The notes under the pieces are model-generated. The model saw only the letters and a list, made by a program, of their open reading frames with translations. It did not search any database and was not told the origin of the DNA. Positions 28,435-40,254 of a DNA stretch of 64,000 nt are shown here, piece after piece. This DNA comes from Vespula vulgaris (lineage: Eukaryota; Arthropoda; Insecta; Hymenoptera; Vespidae). Each line of letters begins with the position of its first letter. Within the stretch, counting starts at the first letter, position 1. A program made the position numbers and the translations under genes. Where the stretch lies: contig NC_066586.1 in assembly GCF_905475345.1 (NCBI RefSeq), positions 8,716,400-8,780,399 on the forward strand, read 5' to 3'.

Positions 28435-28859
28435 TTAACCCTTTCGCTCCTAACGCCAGATATATCCGACATATACGATATGGCCCACAAAGACGTACTT
28501 CGACACATTCACGACTTAGTTTTTGAATAGCAACACCTCTTATGATCGTCACACAAATTATTTGACAAAAAGAATAAACCATACGATTCGAATCATATTT
28601 GTTCCACCTCTATTTTTTTATTACTAGTAAGTGCCATACAGGAATAGATAATTAACGAGAATAGAGCAAAACATCATACTGAATGAAATTATTAATTACT
28701 ATATATTATTCTTTCACTATTTTCAATTGTTAATCACACTCTGTATACTCATTAAATAAGTTTACATCTTTTGTGTAGAAATTAAGAGTATATTTTTTTA
28801 AAGAGAAGTCCCTTTTCTTCTAAGATCGGCGAACCGAACCATCGTAGCGAAAGAGTTAA
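28435..28859. mobile_element. piggyBac-like MITE with TTAA target-site duplication
   Basis: A 417-bp element (28439-28855) lies between two TTAA copies, at 28435-28438 and 28856-28859. Its left end reads CCCTTTCGCTCCTAACG and its right end, on the opposite strand, reads CTCTTTCGCTACGATGG; 12 of 17 positions agree, including TTTCGCT. TTAA duplication with CCC-type ends is characteristic of piggyBac transposons. There is no transposase frame inside, so this is a nonautonomous copy. Confidence 0.7.
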
Positions 28860-29884
28860 TGCGATCGCTTGTGTTTTCGGTATATCGAATAATAAAACGC
28901 AATTCTCCATAGGATTTAAAGGCACCCGCAAACATTCGACACGCGCGCAAGTGTTCTTCTTATCTTATCCGTATGAAAAAATGAATCTCTCCGAATTTAA
29001 TGAAAGATTCTAAACTTCAAATCTCTCGGTGATGAAACGAACCATAAATCAACGATAAATCAGACCTACGCTGATTTACCGAATCATTGTGAATGGATTG
29101 GAACCATTGACGATAGATCGATCCCTCGACGAGAAATCGATGTACTGAAAATGTAAATATTGAAAATCTCGTATGAAGTTTGTTCCAGTCAAATAAAATC
29201 AAAGTACTCAAATCAAGCTCGATTTGTCCCTAAGAGTCCCTTCCAAGGGTCCACACTCAAGTGTTTTACCAGAGAGAATTTAAAGATTTAAATAATTACA
29301 AAATTATCAAAAATATTAATTATTTAATCCAAGACATTTGTAAAACGAAAGCTTATACGTCGAAATTTAAAAGAAAAGTCTTCAATAAAGGATCAATAAA
29401 TATCAAAGTTAAATAAACGTTTATTCGGTTTTGTTGATATTAAATGTAATATTAACCTGAAGATCAAAGTTTGACTCTATTGAAATATTAAATTGAAATT
29501 ATTTTATATTTAATCTGTTACAACTATGTAATGTTTAAATAACTAGATTTTTGTTTAAATATTGTACTGCATGTACATTATACATTTTAAAATTATACCA
29601 AAATTATATATTATTTCTGAAAGCCATTAATATGAACAATTGAATATGTTTGTATTTATTTTTATTATAAAATTATCAATCGAAAGCTCGTTAAAATGCC
29701 TAAGTTATTATGGCTTCTTCGTGTGAAATGAATCAAAAAATCTAAACATCGATTTGCTCAGAAAACAAGCGTTTATTTCACGGAAACAAAATACACACCG
29801 TTTATATGAAAATCGGTAAAAAAATAGAAACTTCTTCCTTTTTATCAGACTATTATACAAAACTTTTTTATCTCGAAAAATGTC

Positions 29885-30195
29885 GGAAACAGTATTTACG
29901 TCAACGAATTCAGGTATAATTCTTGAACGATTTCGATGAACAAAATCTCATATTAAAGATGAAAATTTAAGCGAAGACAGAGCTTTTACGAATTTTTTAA
30001 GAAGCTTTGTTTTTATGCATAAACTATTGTCGAAAAAAATTCCATTTTTTGACAATATTTCTTTCGGAGATAATAAAGCTTTTTCGAAAGTTCAAAAAAA
30101 CCGTAATGTTGTGTGAACCTTTATTTTCAAAATGAAACCTTATTCATCAAAGTATTCAAGAATTATGCTTGTACTTACAACTGTAGGCGTAAAAC
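29885..30195. mobile_element. Foldback (inverted-repeat) element
   Basis: The two halves are imperfect reverse complements around a centre at about 30041. ATAATTCTTGAA near 29915 mirrors TTCAAGAATTAT near 30155, and TATTGTC (30025-30031) mirrors GACAATA (30051-30057); the pairs are equidistant from the centre. The arms are about 130-150 bp with many mismatches. No coding capacity. This is the form of an old foldback MITE; target-site duplications were not identified. Confidence 0.6.
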
Positions 30196-33100
30196 ACGGG
30201 TGATGAATAGTCTTAACGTATATTAGGAAACTGATGTAAAATCATAAATTCCCGTTTTAATTGATATTGATCAATTTTCATCATTTTTTATTATGGGGCT
30301 ATCCATGATTTTAATTATAAATTAAAATTTTGTACTTTTTTCTGCGCTGAAGATGACTCAATAAAAGAGATTGAAACATTTGTTTATATTTCTTTTTCTT
30401 TTTATTTTCATTTTGATTTTTATATATTTTTTATCTTTCTTTTTATTTCTTGTAATTTTTTTTTAACATAGCTTTTGTAATTTTCTTTTAATATAACTCT
30501 CATTTTAAATAATTTATCTGATAATTTATGAGCTTCCGATACGCTTATTATCGTAGCATATGAGTAAAAGATGGCAAATGGTGTGTTCTGTAAAATAACA
30601 ATTTTTTTTACCGATGAATGTTAACTGAGGATATTAAAATGTTTTTCACACATAAAATGTAATATATTCATATTACATATATTACGTATATTATTCAATA
30701 ATAACATGTAGTTCTATTAAATCGCACAGCACTAGACAATTAAAATGATATGAAAAAATTTATGAACATATATTGTAGTACAAGGCACATTGTACTATTT
30801 TTAATGTTCAAATATACATTATTAATCCTAATAAGATATAAATTAATATTAAATAATAATGAATTGATTAACCTAACAATAATTAATTGATAAACGATTA
30901 GCATTATAATAATTACACTCAATAATGAATAGATTAGAAATAAATAGATAAAGAAATTCTGTACTCAACCCATAACACATTATCCTCACATTCACACCGA
31001 TTACTAAAGCAATAATTAACTACAGGAATGTCAATTAACTGTAAGAATGTCAATTGAAATCCTTACGATGATTCTTAAATAGTACCATTAAAAATGTAAT
31101 CTTTGTATCGAACAAACAAAAACATTAATTAAAGAAAGTAGAAAAACAATCATACCTTTGAATAAAGTATGTCATTGTGAAATATCTCTTTTAGAATTAT
31201 TCTTTGATTGATTGTAATAAATTCCATAGGATTGATAACAACGAGTATTATCATACAAGTGATAATATTCTTGCTTATACATTCTTCGAATAAAAAGCAA
31301 TGAAGTATTATGTAACATAATTTGTTATGTATCCATATAAAATGTGAATGTGCAAATATTAAAAATAATGATTTTGCTATAAATGGAGATAAGATTTATG
31401 ATAGTATTATAAAATGTATAAAATATCACAAATATTCTATGTGATTAATATGGACAATTCAGATTGTTAGAAAAAAAAATATTTATACCTATAACAAAAA
31501 TGTTTTATAGTATAACAAGATAAACTGTTTTTAAGTATAACCAAAAAATTGTACGTATATTAATTATCGCTACATATTTATAATAATGATATATCATACC
31601 TTTACAGTTTACCGATACTATCGAAAATTTCTGTTCACTTCTACATTTATACTTTTATGTTTATTTCTACTTTTATGCTTACTGAATTCATCTTTATTAC
31701 TTGTGCTTTTCATATAAATAATGTTTCAATTACATATATTCAATAGCGAATAATCGAAACATTTTATTTTATTTTTTAAATATATTAATATACAATGATA
31801 TTTAATAGATTTTTTATCATCACGTATATTTTTTAAATATTCTCATTTCACTTTTCAGTTTATTAAAACGAACTTTTTTTTTAATTTGTTAAAAGTGATT
31901 ATATTTGTTTATTACTTTATATATTTTTTTTTATAACAATATTTGCATTCATTTTAATACATTATAATTACTGATCATAGTCTTAATATTTTTAAAAAAA
32001 TGTGAATATAAAAAATAAATAATATTTAATGCAGAGTCTTTAATATATTAATAATTAAACATACCAATTTCGTGTAATGGATTGAATTTAAATATATGAA
32101 CGAAATCATTATTTATTCATTTTTAATTATAAAAATTATGTTTTAAAAATGTGAAAATATATTTATTTAATATCATTAAAAAAACGAAAATTATTATTAT
32201 TATTTATTATAGAGAGAGGAATGTTGTATATAACTAATGGCAAACTATTTGAGATTCCTTATTGATATAGGATATTTTAATTTAGTATTATTTTTATAGC
32301 TTAATATTAAAATTCCTTATTTCATTTAAGTCACATTGCAATATACAACATTATATATACGATGATTTTTGTTTCATCCAATCGTCCTCATGGCACTACT
32401 TGAAAATAAAAGTCACAAAATTATATAAAAGTAAATAAAATAAGCTTAAAGATATGAAAACTACATAAAAAATTGTAGGCTCACACTTTTGGATCATTTT
32501 TCGTTTTATAAACGATTCACACCATCAAGCATAAAAACAAGTATTACGTCAATAGTTACAATGAAAGAAAATAATTTTTATACTTGCGTAATAATATTGA
32601 AACAAATACAAATGATATTTATAATGTAAATAAAAATATGAAACACTATTTATGAAATCCATAGAAATGTTGCATTTCGTCATAATAATTAGTATTGTCA
32701 TTAATTTAGTCATTTCATCATTATTAATATCATCATTTAATTATTCATTTTCACCAAAATTAATATCATGATTAATTTAATTTATTAATTTACATAAAAA
32801 TAAAATGAACTGAGTGTTTTGTTATTGCATATATCTATTGATATTGATATCTATATTATTATTTATCGATTATATTTATTCAACAATTTTCTGTAATTAT
32901 TTATATATAGGAATAGTAGATATCATTTTTGGTGATAAACAACACTTTATATAACATCGATAACAATAATTCATGTTGACTATTATATACGTGTAAAAAT
33001 GGTAAAATGTTTAGAAGGAAATGTTTCAAATAAAATAAAAAAAAAATAAGAACTAAAATTGTAATTCAATTTATATTAAGATAGAAATTAAACATCGTTA

Positions 33101-33713
33101 AAAAGTATTTTTAATATAATTTCAAATACGATTAATGATAAAATAATTTGTTTATGTTCTGTGTTTACTGTTCGAAAAATATATTATATCCATAATTCTG
33201 AACTCGTTTTAAATTTAAATTCGTTCGAACGTATTCACTAAGCACTGAACTGTTATATAATCGAAAGCACGAAGACTACTAAATGTTTCCATTAAAACGA
33301 AGTCCTTTGAACATGCGTAAAGGCGACATGCGCAAAGTGAAGAAAGGGGTAAAAAAAGTGGAAGGGTTGAAACAAGAAATATGGGGTGGAGTATTATTAA
33401 AACTGTAACTGACTCGTAGTAAAGAATATATGCACGATCGATTTAATTGAGCAAGTTTTTGTATTTTCACTTTGACGTTGAGAGTTCTCCGGTTCTATAT
33501 TGAAACCATCAACTTTATCGTGAAAATTAAGTTGTCACATATTCTCTCATATCTAAAAAATGAAATTGATACAATTTGCGGAAGAAGAAATAAAGGGAAA
33601 AAAAAAAGAAAAAAAAACAAGGGTTGGGAACATTCGTATTGATTGTGAAAAGGATGTGCGAGAAAATCTTGGAGAATGAACATTCTCAGAAGTTATACAG
33701 CACGCTTCGGAAA

Positions 33714-34246
33714 ATGGACTTCTTCGAAAATCGTTATTACAATATTAACAGAGTATTGATGTACGTTATTGGTATTTGGCCTTATCAAAATTCTAAGAGA
33801 ACTCTTCGAATAATGTTGAGCTATACGATTCTGACCGTCACTACAATAGTTTTGGTAAATTTGCAATGAACAATTATTCATTTGTTTGTTGGTGTTTTTT
33901 TAATATTTTAATTTTTCTTTTTTTAATACTTTACATTAATAGACTTACTTTAATACTTACATTAATACTTTACATTAATAAATACAAGAATGTATTTTTA
34001 CTAAAAGAATTGTATTCATTTTTTTCTCTTTATTTATTATTCTTTTTTCAGATAGCAAAATTCACTACAACGAAATACGATGTGGATCTACTTGTCGATA
34101 TATTTACTTTTCTGATACCTAATCTTTGTTATTACTCTGGTTATTGTACTTGCCATTACAATATGAGAAAAGTACGTAAAAACATTATTAATAGAATATA
34201 AACACACGCGAGCGCGTGCATGATTATTTTTACATTTTGATATATT

Positions 34247-34290
<44 letters not shown>

Positions 34291-35714
34291 ATATATATAT
34301 ATATAATTTATTAACAAATAGATTAAAAAGCTGTTCGATATGATAAAATTCGATTGGGGAGAATTGAAAAATCCAGAAGAAATGGCTATTATTAAAAAGT
34401 ATGCCACTAAAAGTAAGAATTATACGATCATTTTAACAGGTAAAGAAAATCTTTTTTGACAATAATGGTTAGATTATCCTTTTAGACAATTAATATTAAT
34501 AATATCACGATGAATTTCTTTCAGTAATATTCATTGGTTTCTTTTTCATATTTATTGTAATATATCTCTTACCACATTTATTGAATGTTGTTGTCCCATT
34601 AAATCAACCACGTAAATCAAAATCATTTCCTATTGAGACATTTTTCAAGATCGAAGATTCCATCTATGGACTTGTATTAATATTTTTTATAATAGCGTCT
34701 TTGGGTGTTATAGCATTGGCAGCATACGGTAGTTTTTTACTTTTCATTCAACACGCTTGTGGAATGTTAAATCTCACGGGGTATGATCGAAAAGAAAATT
34801 GTATCTATAACATTTTTAATGATTATTTATGATATTCTACATATACAATATCTAATCATGTGCTATTTTAAAATTGATCTTAGATTTATTTTGGAACATG
34901 TTTTTATCGATAGCGAACAATGTATTTATAACAACAATGAAAATGAAATGATTTATAAAAGCATCATTCGAAGTATCCGGTTTCATATTAGAACTTTAAA
35001 GTCAGTAAAAATTGATGGACGTAATATTTTAATCAATATGTTTTAATTAAAAGACTACTTTCTTATTTTTCAAGGTTTATCGATTTCATAAAAGATATAT
35101 CGGAGGAATGTTATACTATTCAAATTTCATTAGTTTTAATTCTTATTGCTTCTGACTACTTGAAGGTATATAAACTTAAGTACAAATATTTCATAAGTAT
35201 GCATCTCATAAGTACCATAATAATATTGAAATAAAATTCGATAATTTAGTTTATGCAGATAAAAAAGGAAATATCTGAGAATATAGATGATGCAATAATA
35301 TGTATCATCCATATTATAGGTATAATGTTTTCTTTATTCATTAATTGTCATGCTGGTCAGCAAATAATAGATCATAGTAACTACGTTTTTCACAAAGCGT
35401 GAGTATTCAATTTAATATCATCGCTAATTCTACGATACGAAAATAAGGATTGATAATTTTTAGAAAAGTTATACCATGGTATTTAGTTTCCAAAAAGATA
35501 CAAAAATCAGCTATAATAATATTAATGAGAAGTCAAAAATCATGCTACTTGGAAGTAGGTAGAACATTTATCTCATCGTACGAATTTTTTGTTTTGGTAA
35601 GAAGAAATGTTTTTCTTTTTGTTTCGATTAATTTATTGGAAATAACATATTTTTATTTTAAAGGTATTAAAAACTTCCATGTCCTATGCAACGGTATGTT
35701 ACTCAATGCAATAA
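33714..35714 (+). CDS. Odorant receptor 1 of the array (7tm_6 family, 9 exons)
   Basis: Exons: 33714-33854, 34052-34171, 34322-34439, 34525-34780, 34884-35000, 35075-35165, 35259-35398, 35464-35596 and 35664-35714; 388 aa, intact. Insect odorant receptors are seven-helix ligand-gated channel subunits with a cytoplasmic N-terminus that work with the co-receptor Orco in antennal neurons. Family marks: IGIWPYQ in exon 1, VPLNQPR and QHACGML in exon 4, GQQIIDHS in exon 7, IPWYLVSKK in exon 8, and an SYATV ending in exon 9. Exon 4 is six bases shorter than in the other five copies, so this is among the more diverged members. The ATG of MDFFENRYY was chosen to match the starts of the paralogues. 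A poor match to the shared upstream motif lies 365-384 bp before the ATG. Confidence 0.9.
34249..34304. repeat. (AT)n microsatellite in intron 2 of receptor 1
   Basis: Two AT runs separated by TTTG, just before exon 3. Confidence 0.9.
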
Positions 35715-36451
35715 ATGGTGTACAATTATACTGGAAAACTATATTTCTTTTTTAACCAACAATATTTTATTCAGTTCGTTCATTATTTGTCATATTGATC
35801 AATAGATCCTACATTATCGAGTAAAAAAAAATAAATTTCGATCTTTCTCTTATTATTATATTTATCAAATGATAGTTACCAATATAATCATGAAAAATCT
35901 ATACTTTCTTCATGGTATGGTATTTAATAATCCACGAATCAGAAAAATTAATAGTTATGACAGTGATCATTTCTCGATATCGATAAAATGTGAAATTTCA
36001 TTTTATAAAAATTTAAATACACACATCTTGTATTGTACTTACACATTATATTATACTTACGCATTATATTTATATATTAATATTATCCTTTTTTAATAAT
36101 TTCGGCTGATCGAAAACGATAAAAGAACAAAATATTTTTCAAAATATTTAAATATTATTAATCTAATCACTATTATTTCATTTATTTACTTACCTATAAT
36201 AAATACCAGATTAATGATTAACTCAAATTAATGGTTAATCTTTGAACTCAATAATTTTACATTCATCTAAAATTCTAAATAATTCTTTTTTATTCTTTTT
36301 CACGAATATATGGATACATAAATATATACTAATACCTCCAGTTTTAAAGTTAGAACTCACTTTGAATAGATATTCGACATGCACTGTAAGAATGCCTCAA
36401 AGCAAAGAAGAAACAATAAAGTGAGTGCGCATGTCAAACAATTTTTTCATG

Positions 36452-36496
36452 CAGAGAGAAAGAGAGAGAGAGGGAGAGAGAGAGAGAGAGAGAGAG
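36452..36496. repeat. (GA)n microsatellite upstream of receptor 2
   Basis: GA units with one GGGA interruption. It lies where the GAAGAGAGGGG half of the shared upstream motif would be expected. Confidence 0.93.
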
Positions 36497-36841
36497 TAAA
36501 AGAGTGGAAGAGCAAAATAACCAACTACTATTACGAATTAATTATAGGCATCAAGAAAAGTTAGATGTGTAAAGTTCCGATCGATGAGAAGCATTTATTA
36601 CCGACCCTTTTATTTTATTATTGATATGTTTCTGTGTAAAAAAAAAAGAGGAGGAAGCAAAAAAAATATCCCATAATTTCTTTTCTTAATTGTCTCATCA
36701 TGAAAATAATAGTAGTTACGTTTAATTATATCAGTATAATCGAAATAAATACGAAAGAGAAAAAGAAAAGTGGAATGGTGTGAGATCGATCGAACTTTGA
36801 CTTCTTGTCTCATGACAGACTCGTTTCAACCTCGCTAAGAA

Positions 36842-37050
36842 ATGGACGTTTTCGAAGAGACATATTACTACAAGTACAATCGATTTTTTCTTTCGGTAAT
36901 CGGACTATGGCCTTTTCAAGACGTAAGAACTCGAAGAATTCGTATATCCTTTGTGAGCGTTATTTTAATGATTATTCTTTTCGTTCAGGTAGATCTTTAA
37001 ATAAGTTTTTTCTAATTATCAACGGTTATAGAAGTTATAACATATTGTAG

Positions 37051-37108
<58 letters not shown>

Positions 37109-39474
37109 GCTCCAACATTGATTTAATTTGTACTTAAAAAAATTTTGTATGATACGAAAATTAATATAATTTTTCATAGTTGGCCAAATTGTTAACATCG
37201 AATTGCAACGTGAACTTATTCATTGAGATTCTATCTAATTTTCTTCTCTGTTTTTGCATCGTGCTTACTTTTATTACTGCCTACATCAACGAAAAAGGGG
37301 TATGTCATCCATCGTCTTTTGTTTCCCTGGATGTATTAACATAATTTTTAGTAGATTAGAATAAATTGTTTATACATCAATGTCAATCAATGTCATCACA
37401 AAAAATTTGAAATCCTTTGAAAATTCATAGTTGAAGGAGTTATTAGAACAGATCAAATTCGATTGGATGAAATTGGAGACGGAGCAAGAACGTAAGATCT
37501 TTCAAAAGTATGCCAAGGAAACTCGTATGTGTACTATTTTTTTGCTGTGTAAGATAGAATATTATATAAAAATATAATTTCGATTAAAAATATAATAAGA
37601 ATAAAATTTTCTATAGAAAAGTGATTGAGTATTAATATTCAACTATATCTATTTTTTAATTATTCTTCTTATTTTATTTTATTTCTTTTCTCTTTCATTA
37701 ATTCTATTTTCAGTCATATTGTTCGGATTTCTCAATGCCATCTCATTTTTAACTCTATCACCAGTTTTATTAAATGTTATTGTGCCATTAAATGAATCAC
37801 GTATCTACGAGATACCGTTTCCAGTGGAAGTCTTTTTTGATACTACCAAGTATTTTTATGTAACTTTTTGTTTAATATGCTTTCTGCTAAATATTATGGG
37901 ATGTGTATCGTTAGGACTATACAGTTTTGTTCTGATGATTTTGCAACACTGTAGCGGATTATTTGAACTTGTCGGGTAAGACTTCAGTAACATGTATAAT
38001 ATTTATTTTATGTTTAGAAGATCTAATTCCTTCTTAATGATTGAATTTTTATCAATATTTAGATACATTTGGGAAAATTCAGTCGAAGATAAAAAAGAAA
38101 TTTATACAAATAGAGAGAATAAGCTAATTTATAAGAGAATAATACGTGGTGTGTGGTTTCACAAAAGAACAATCAAGTTAGTACCGATATAAGAAAATAA
38201 GTTTTTTTAAATTTTTAAAAAACTTAAGATTCTAACGCATATATTTCTGAATATAAAATTTATATTCAATCTGTTCGAAGATTCATCGCTAATATAAATT
38301 CAGTTTGCCAGAATTGTTATTTGATCGAGATTTTCTTTCTTGGAGTTTTAATCGGTATAGACATTCTCCGAGTGAGTGATATTACTTTTATTATTTATAA
38401 AACTATAATCGTTATGAGAAATACTTATATTGTTTAAATATGAAAAACAGAAAACTTTTATGTTCTTTTTTATGATGATACGATTAAAAGAGATATTTAT
38501 AATTAGTTTTAAAATATCTCTTTTAATCGTTATATTTTGCGTTTAAATACGCAAATATCACGCTTGAATAATAACGACATCATACTTCGTCCATAATGTT
38601 GCAAGTAAACACCACATGCGTATATACACATCTATCGATAAGAAATATTTTTAAATTATCATAAAAGTATTTTTAAAAAGACTTTATTTTCCTAATAGAC
38701 AAAACGATACATACTTTTTCAAATAGATGTATATAATCGACGAAGTATGACAATTTTTGTGATCACGTAGAAAAAATTATAAATAACTTAAAAATAAATA
38801 TAACTTATTAATACTAATCTTAAAAACTAAGCAATGAAAAAAATGTTTATATTATGTGGAATATTATTGTTGTTTTCTAATGATAATTATCAATAGAGCA
38901 AGATTCATATTTTATATTCAAAGCTGTTTGAATCACTGGACCACGTAATATAAAAGTATCGTTGATAAAATTTTTGTAGATATTATCTTTTTCGTAGATA
39001 TTAAAGATAAAGTTAACGATGGAAAATTTCAAGGAAATTCTAATTTGTATGATGCATATAATCGGAAACGTAGCCTGGGCATTTATAAACTGTTATTTTG
39101 GACAAAAAGTGATAGATAGTAGTTCCGACGTGTACACAAAAATGTAAGTATTGAGTTACAGATTTAAACGAATGATAGTTTACTGAATAAAAAGATATAT
39201 ATTTTTTATTCCAAATTTTAAGATGCAATTCGAGATGGTATTTATCTTCTACAAAAATGCAAAAGATAATCTTATTAATAATAACGAGAAGCTTGAAACC
39301 GTCTTACGTATCGATTGGTGGAACATTCATATCTTCGTTGGAACTTTTTGCCTCGGTAAAATCTATAACTAGATTGTATATTCTTATCACATTCGATTAT
39401 TATTAATTTATTATTCTTGTTTTTAGATGGTACAAACGTCAATCTCGTACGCCATGGTATTATACTCTCTATGA
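36842..39474 (+). CDS. Odorant receptor 2 of the array (7tm_6 family, 9 exons)
   Basis: Exons: 36842-36988, 37180-37299, 37431-37548, 37714-37975, 38063-38176, 38281-38371, 38998-39143, 39223-39355 and 39427-39474; 392 aa, no stop or frameshift. It keeps IGLWPFQ, VPLNESR and FGQKVID, and ends SYAMVLYSL. It departs from its neighbours at conserved spots: HCSGLF replaces the usual xxCGMF in exon 4, RWY replaces PWY at the start of exon 8, and the exon 7 to 8 junction encodes Ile-Cys-Asn. Intron 6 is 626 bp, against 73-128 bp in the other five copies, because of an insertion that contains inverted repeats. The exon 6 acceptor (TTCGAAG) is weak in pyrimidines but gives the conserved 91-nt exon. 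Function unknown beyond family; the ligand cannot be inferred. Confidence 0.87.
37050..37108. repeat. (AAT)n microsatellite in intron 1 of receptor 2
   Basis: About nineteen uninterrupted trinucleotide units. Confidence 0.97.
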
Positions 39475-40254
39475 GAATACATCCGCGATTTTCGAGATCT
39501 TGTCACATCGTAACATTATAATTGCAATAAATATAAGCATCTGAAGACGTGCTAAACTTAATAAGTAGATTATGAAAGAGATCCAAATACAATAACGTTA
39601 GAAATAATTCTTTATCCCTGATTTACCCGAATTTCTTTATTTTTGTATTTCTCGTTCGTCACAAGTTGACTCTTCTTCTCTTCTTTCTTTTTTTTTTTTT
39701 GTTATTTCTTCCTCACCGTCACTATTTTTTTAAGTTCACGAAATAAATTGAAAGCCGCGCAAGGAATCGATAATGGTAAGTAACGAAAGACGATATATGT
39801 CTGACTGAAGAAAAATACATAGTTCGAGTATTATCAAAGTGCGCAAGTCTTACTGAAGAGAGGGGAATGCTTTATACTAATAAAGAATTCCCTTAATTAT
39901 ATTCCGTAGAAGAAGGGACACTCGTACGACTATTTTACAAAAGTGTTCATATAACTGCATTTAATCGAGTTATTATCGTCAACGTAATATGCCTTTCTTC
40001 TTTTTATTATTTTTCAACTTCCCTCTTGAAGTTTTTTCTTTCAACAAAAAAAGAAAAAAAATGTTAAATAATTAGTGTTCTATTGTCACTTCCTTTATTA
40101 TTCATTACTGAAAATAAGGGAGAAGCTACATTGAAAGAAAATGAAATTGAAAGTGAAAAGAAAGGAAATACTTAACGAAGAGACAAAGCTGGTGACAATT
40201 TCTCAGTTTCGATTCTTGATTTCGCACATCAGATTCGAACGTTCATCGTAAGGA

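Larger units (their letters stand above)
26592..33713. other. Gene-free AT-rich stretch upstream of the odorant-receptor array
   Basis: About 7 kb with no convincing exon. It holds a TTAA-flanked MITE (28435-28859), a foldback element (about 29885-30195), an isolated 94-codon open frame (27134-27418) and long AT-rich filler. Its last 400 bp should carry the first receptor's promoter, including a motif at 33330-33349 shared with other receptors. Confidence 0.55.
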
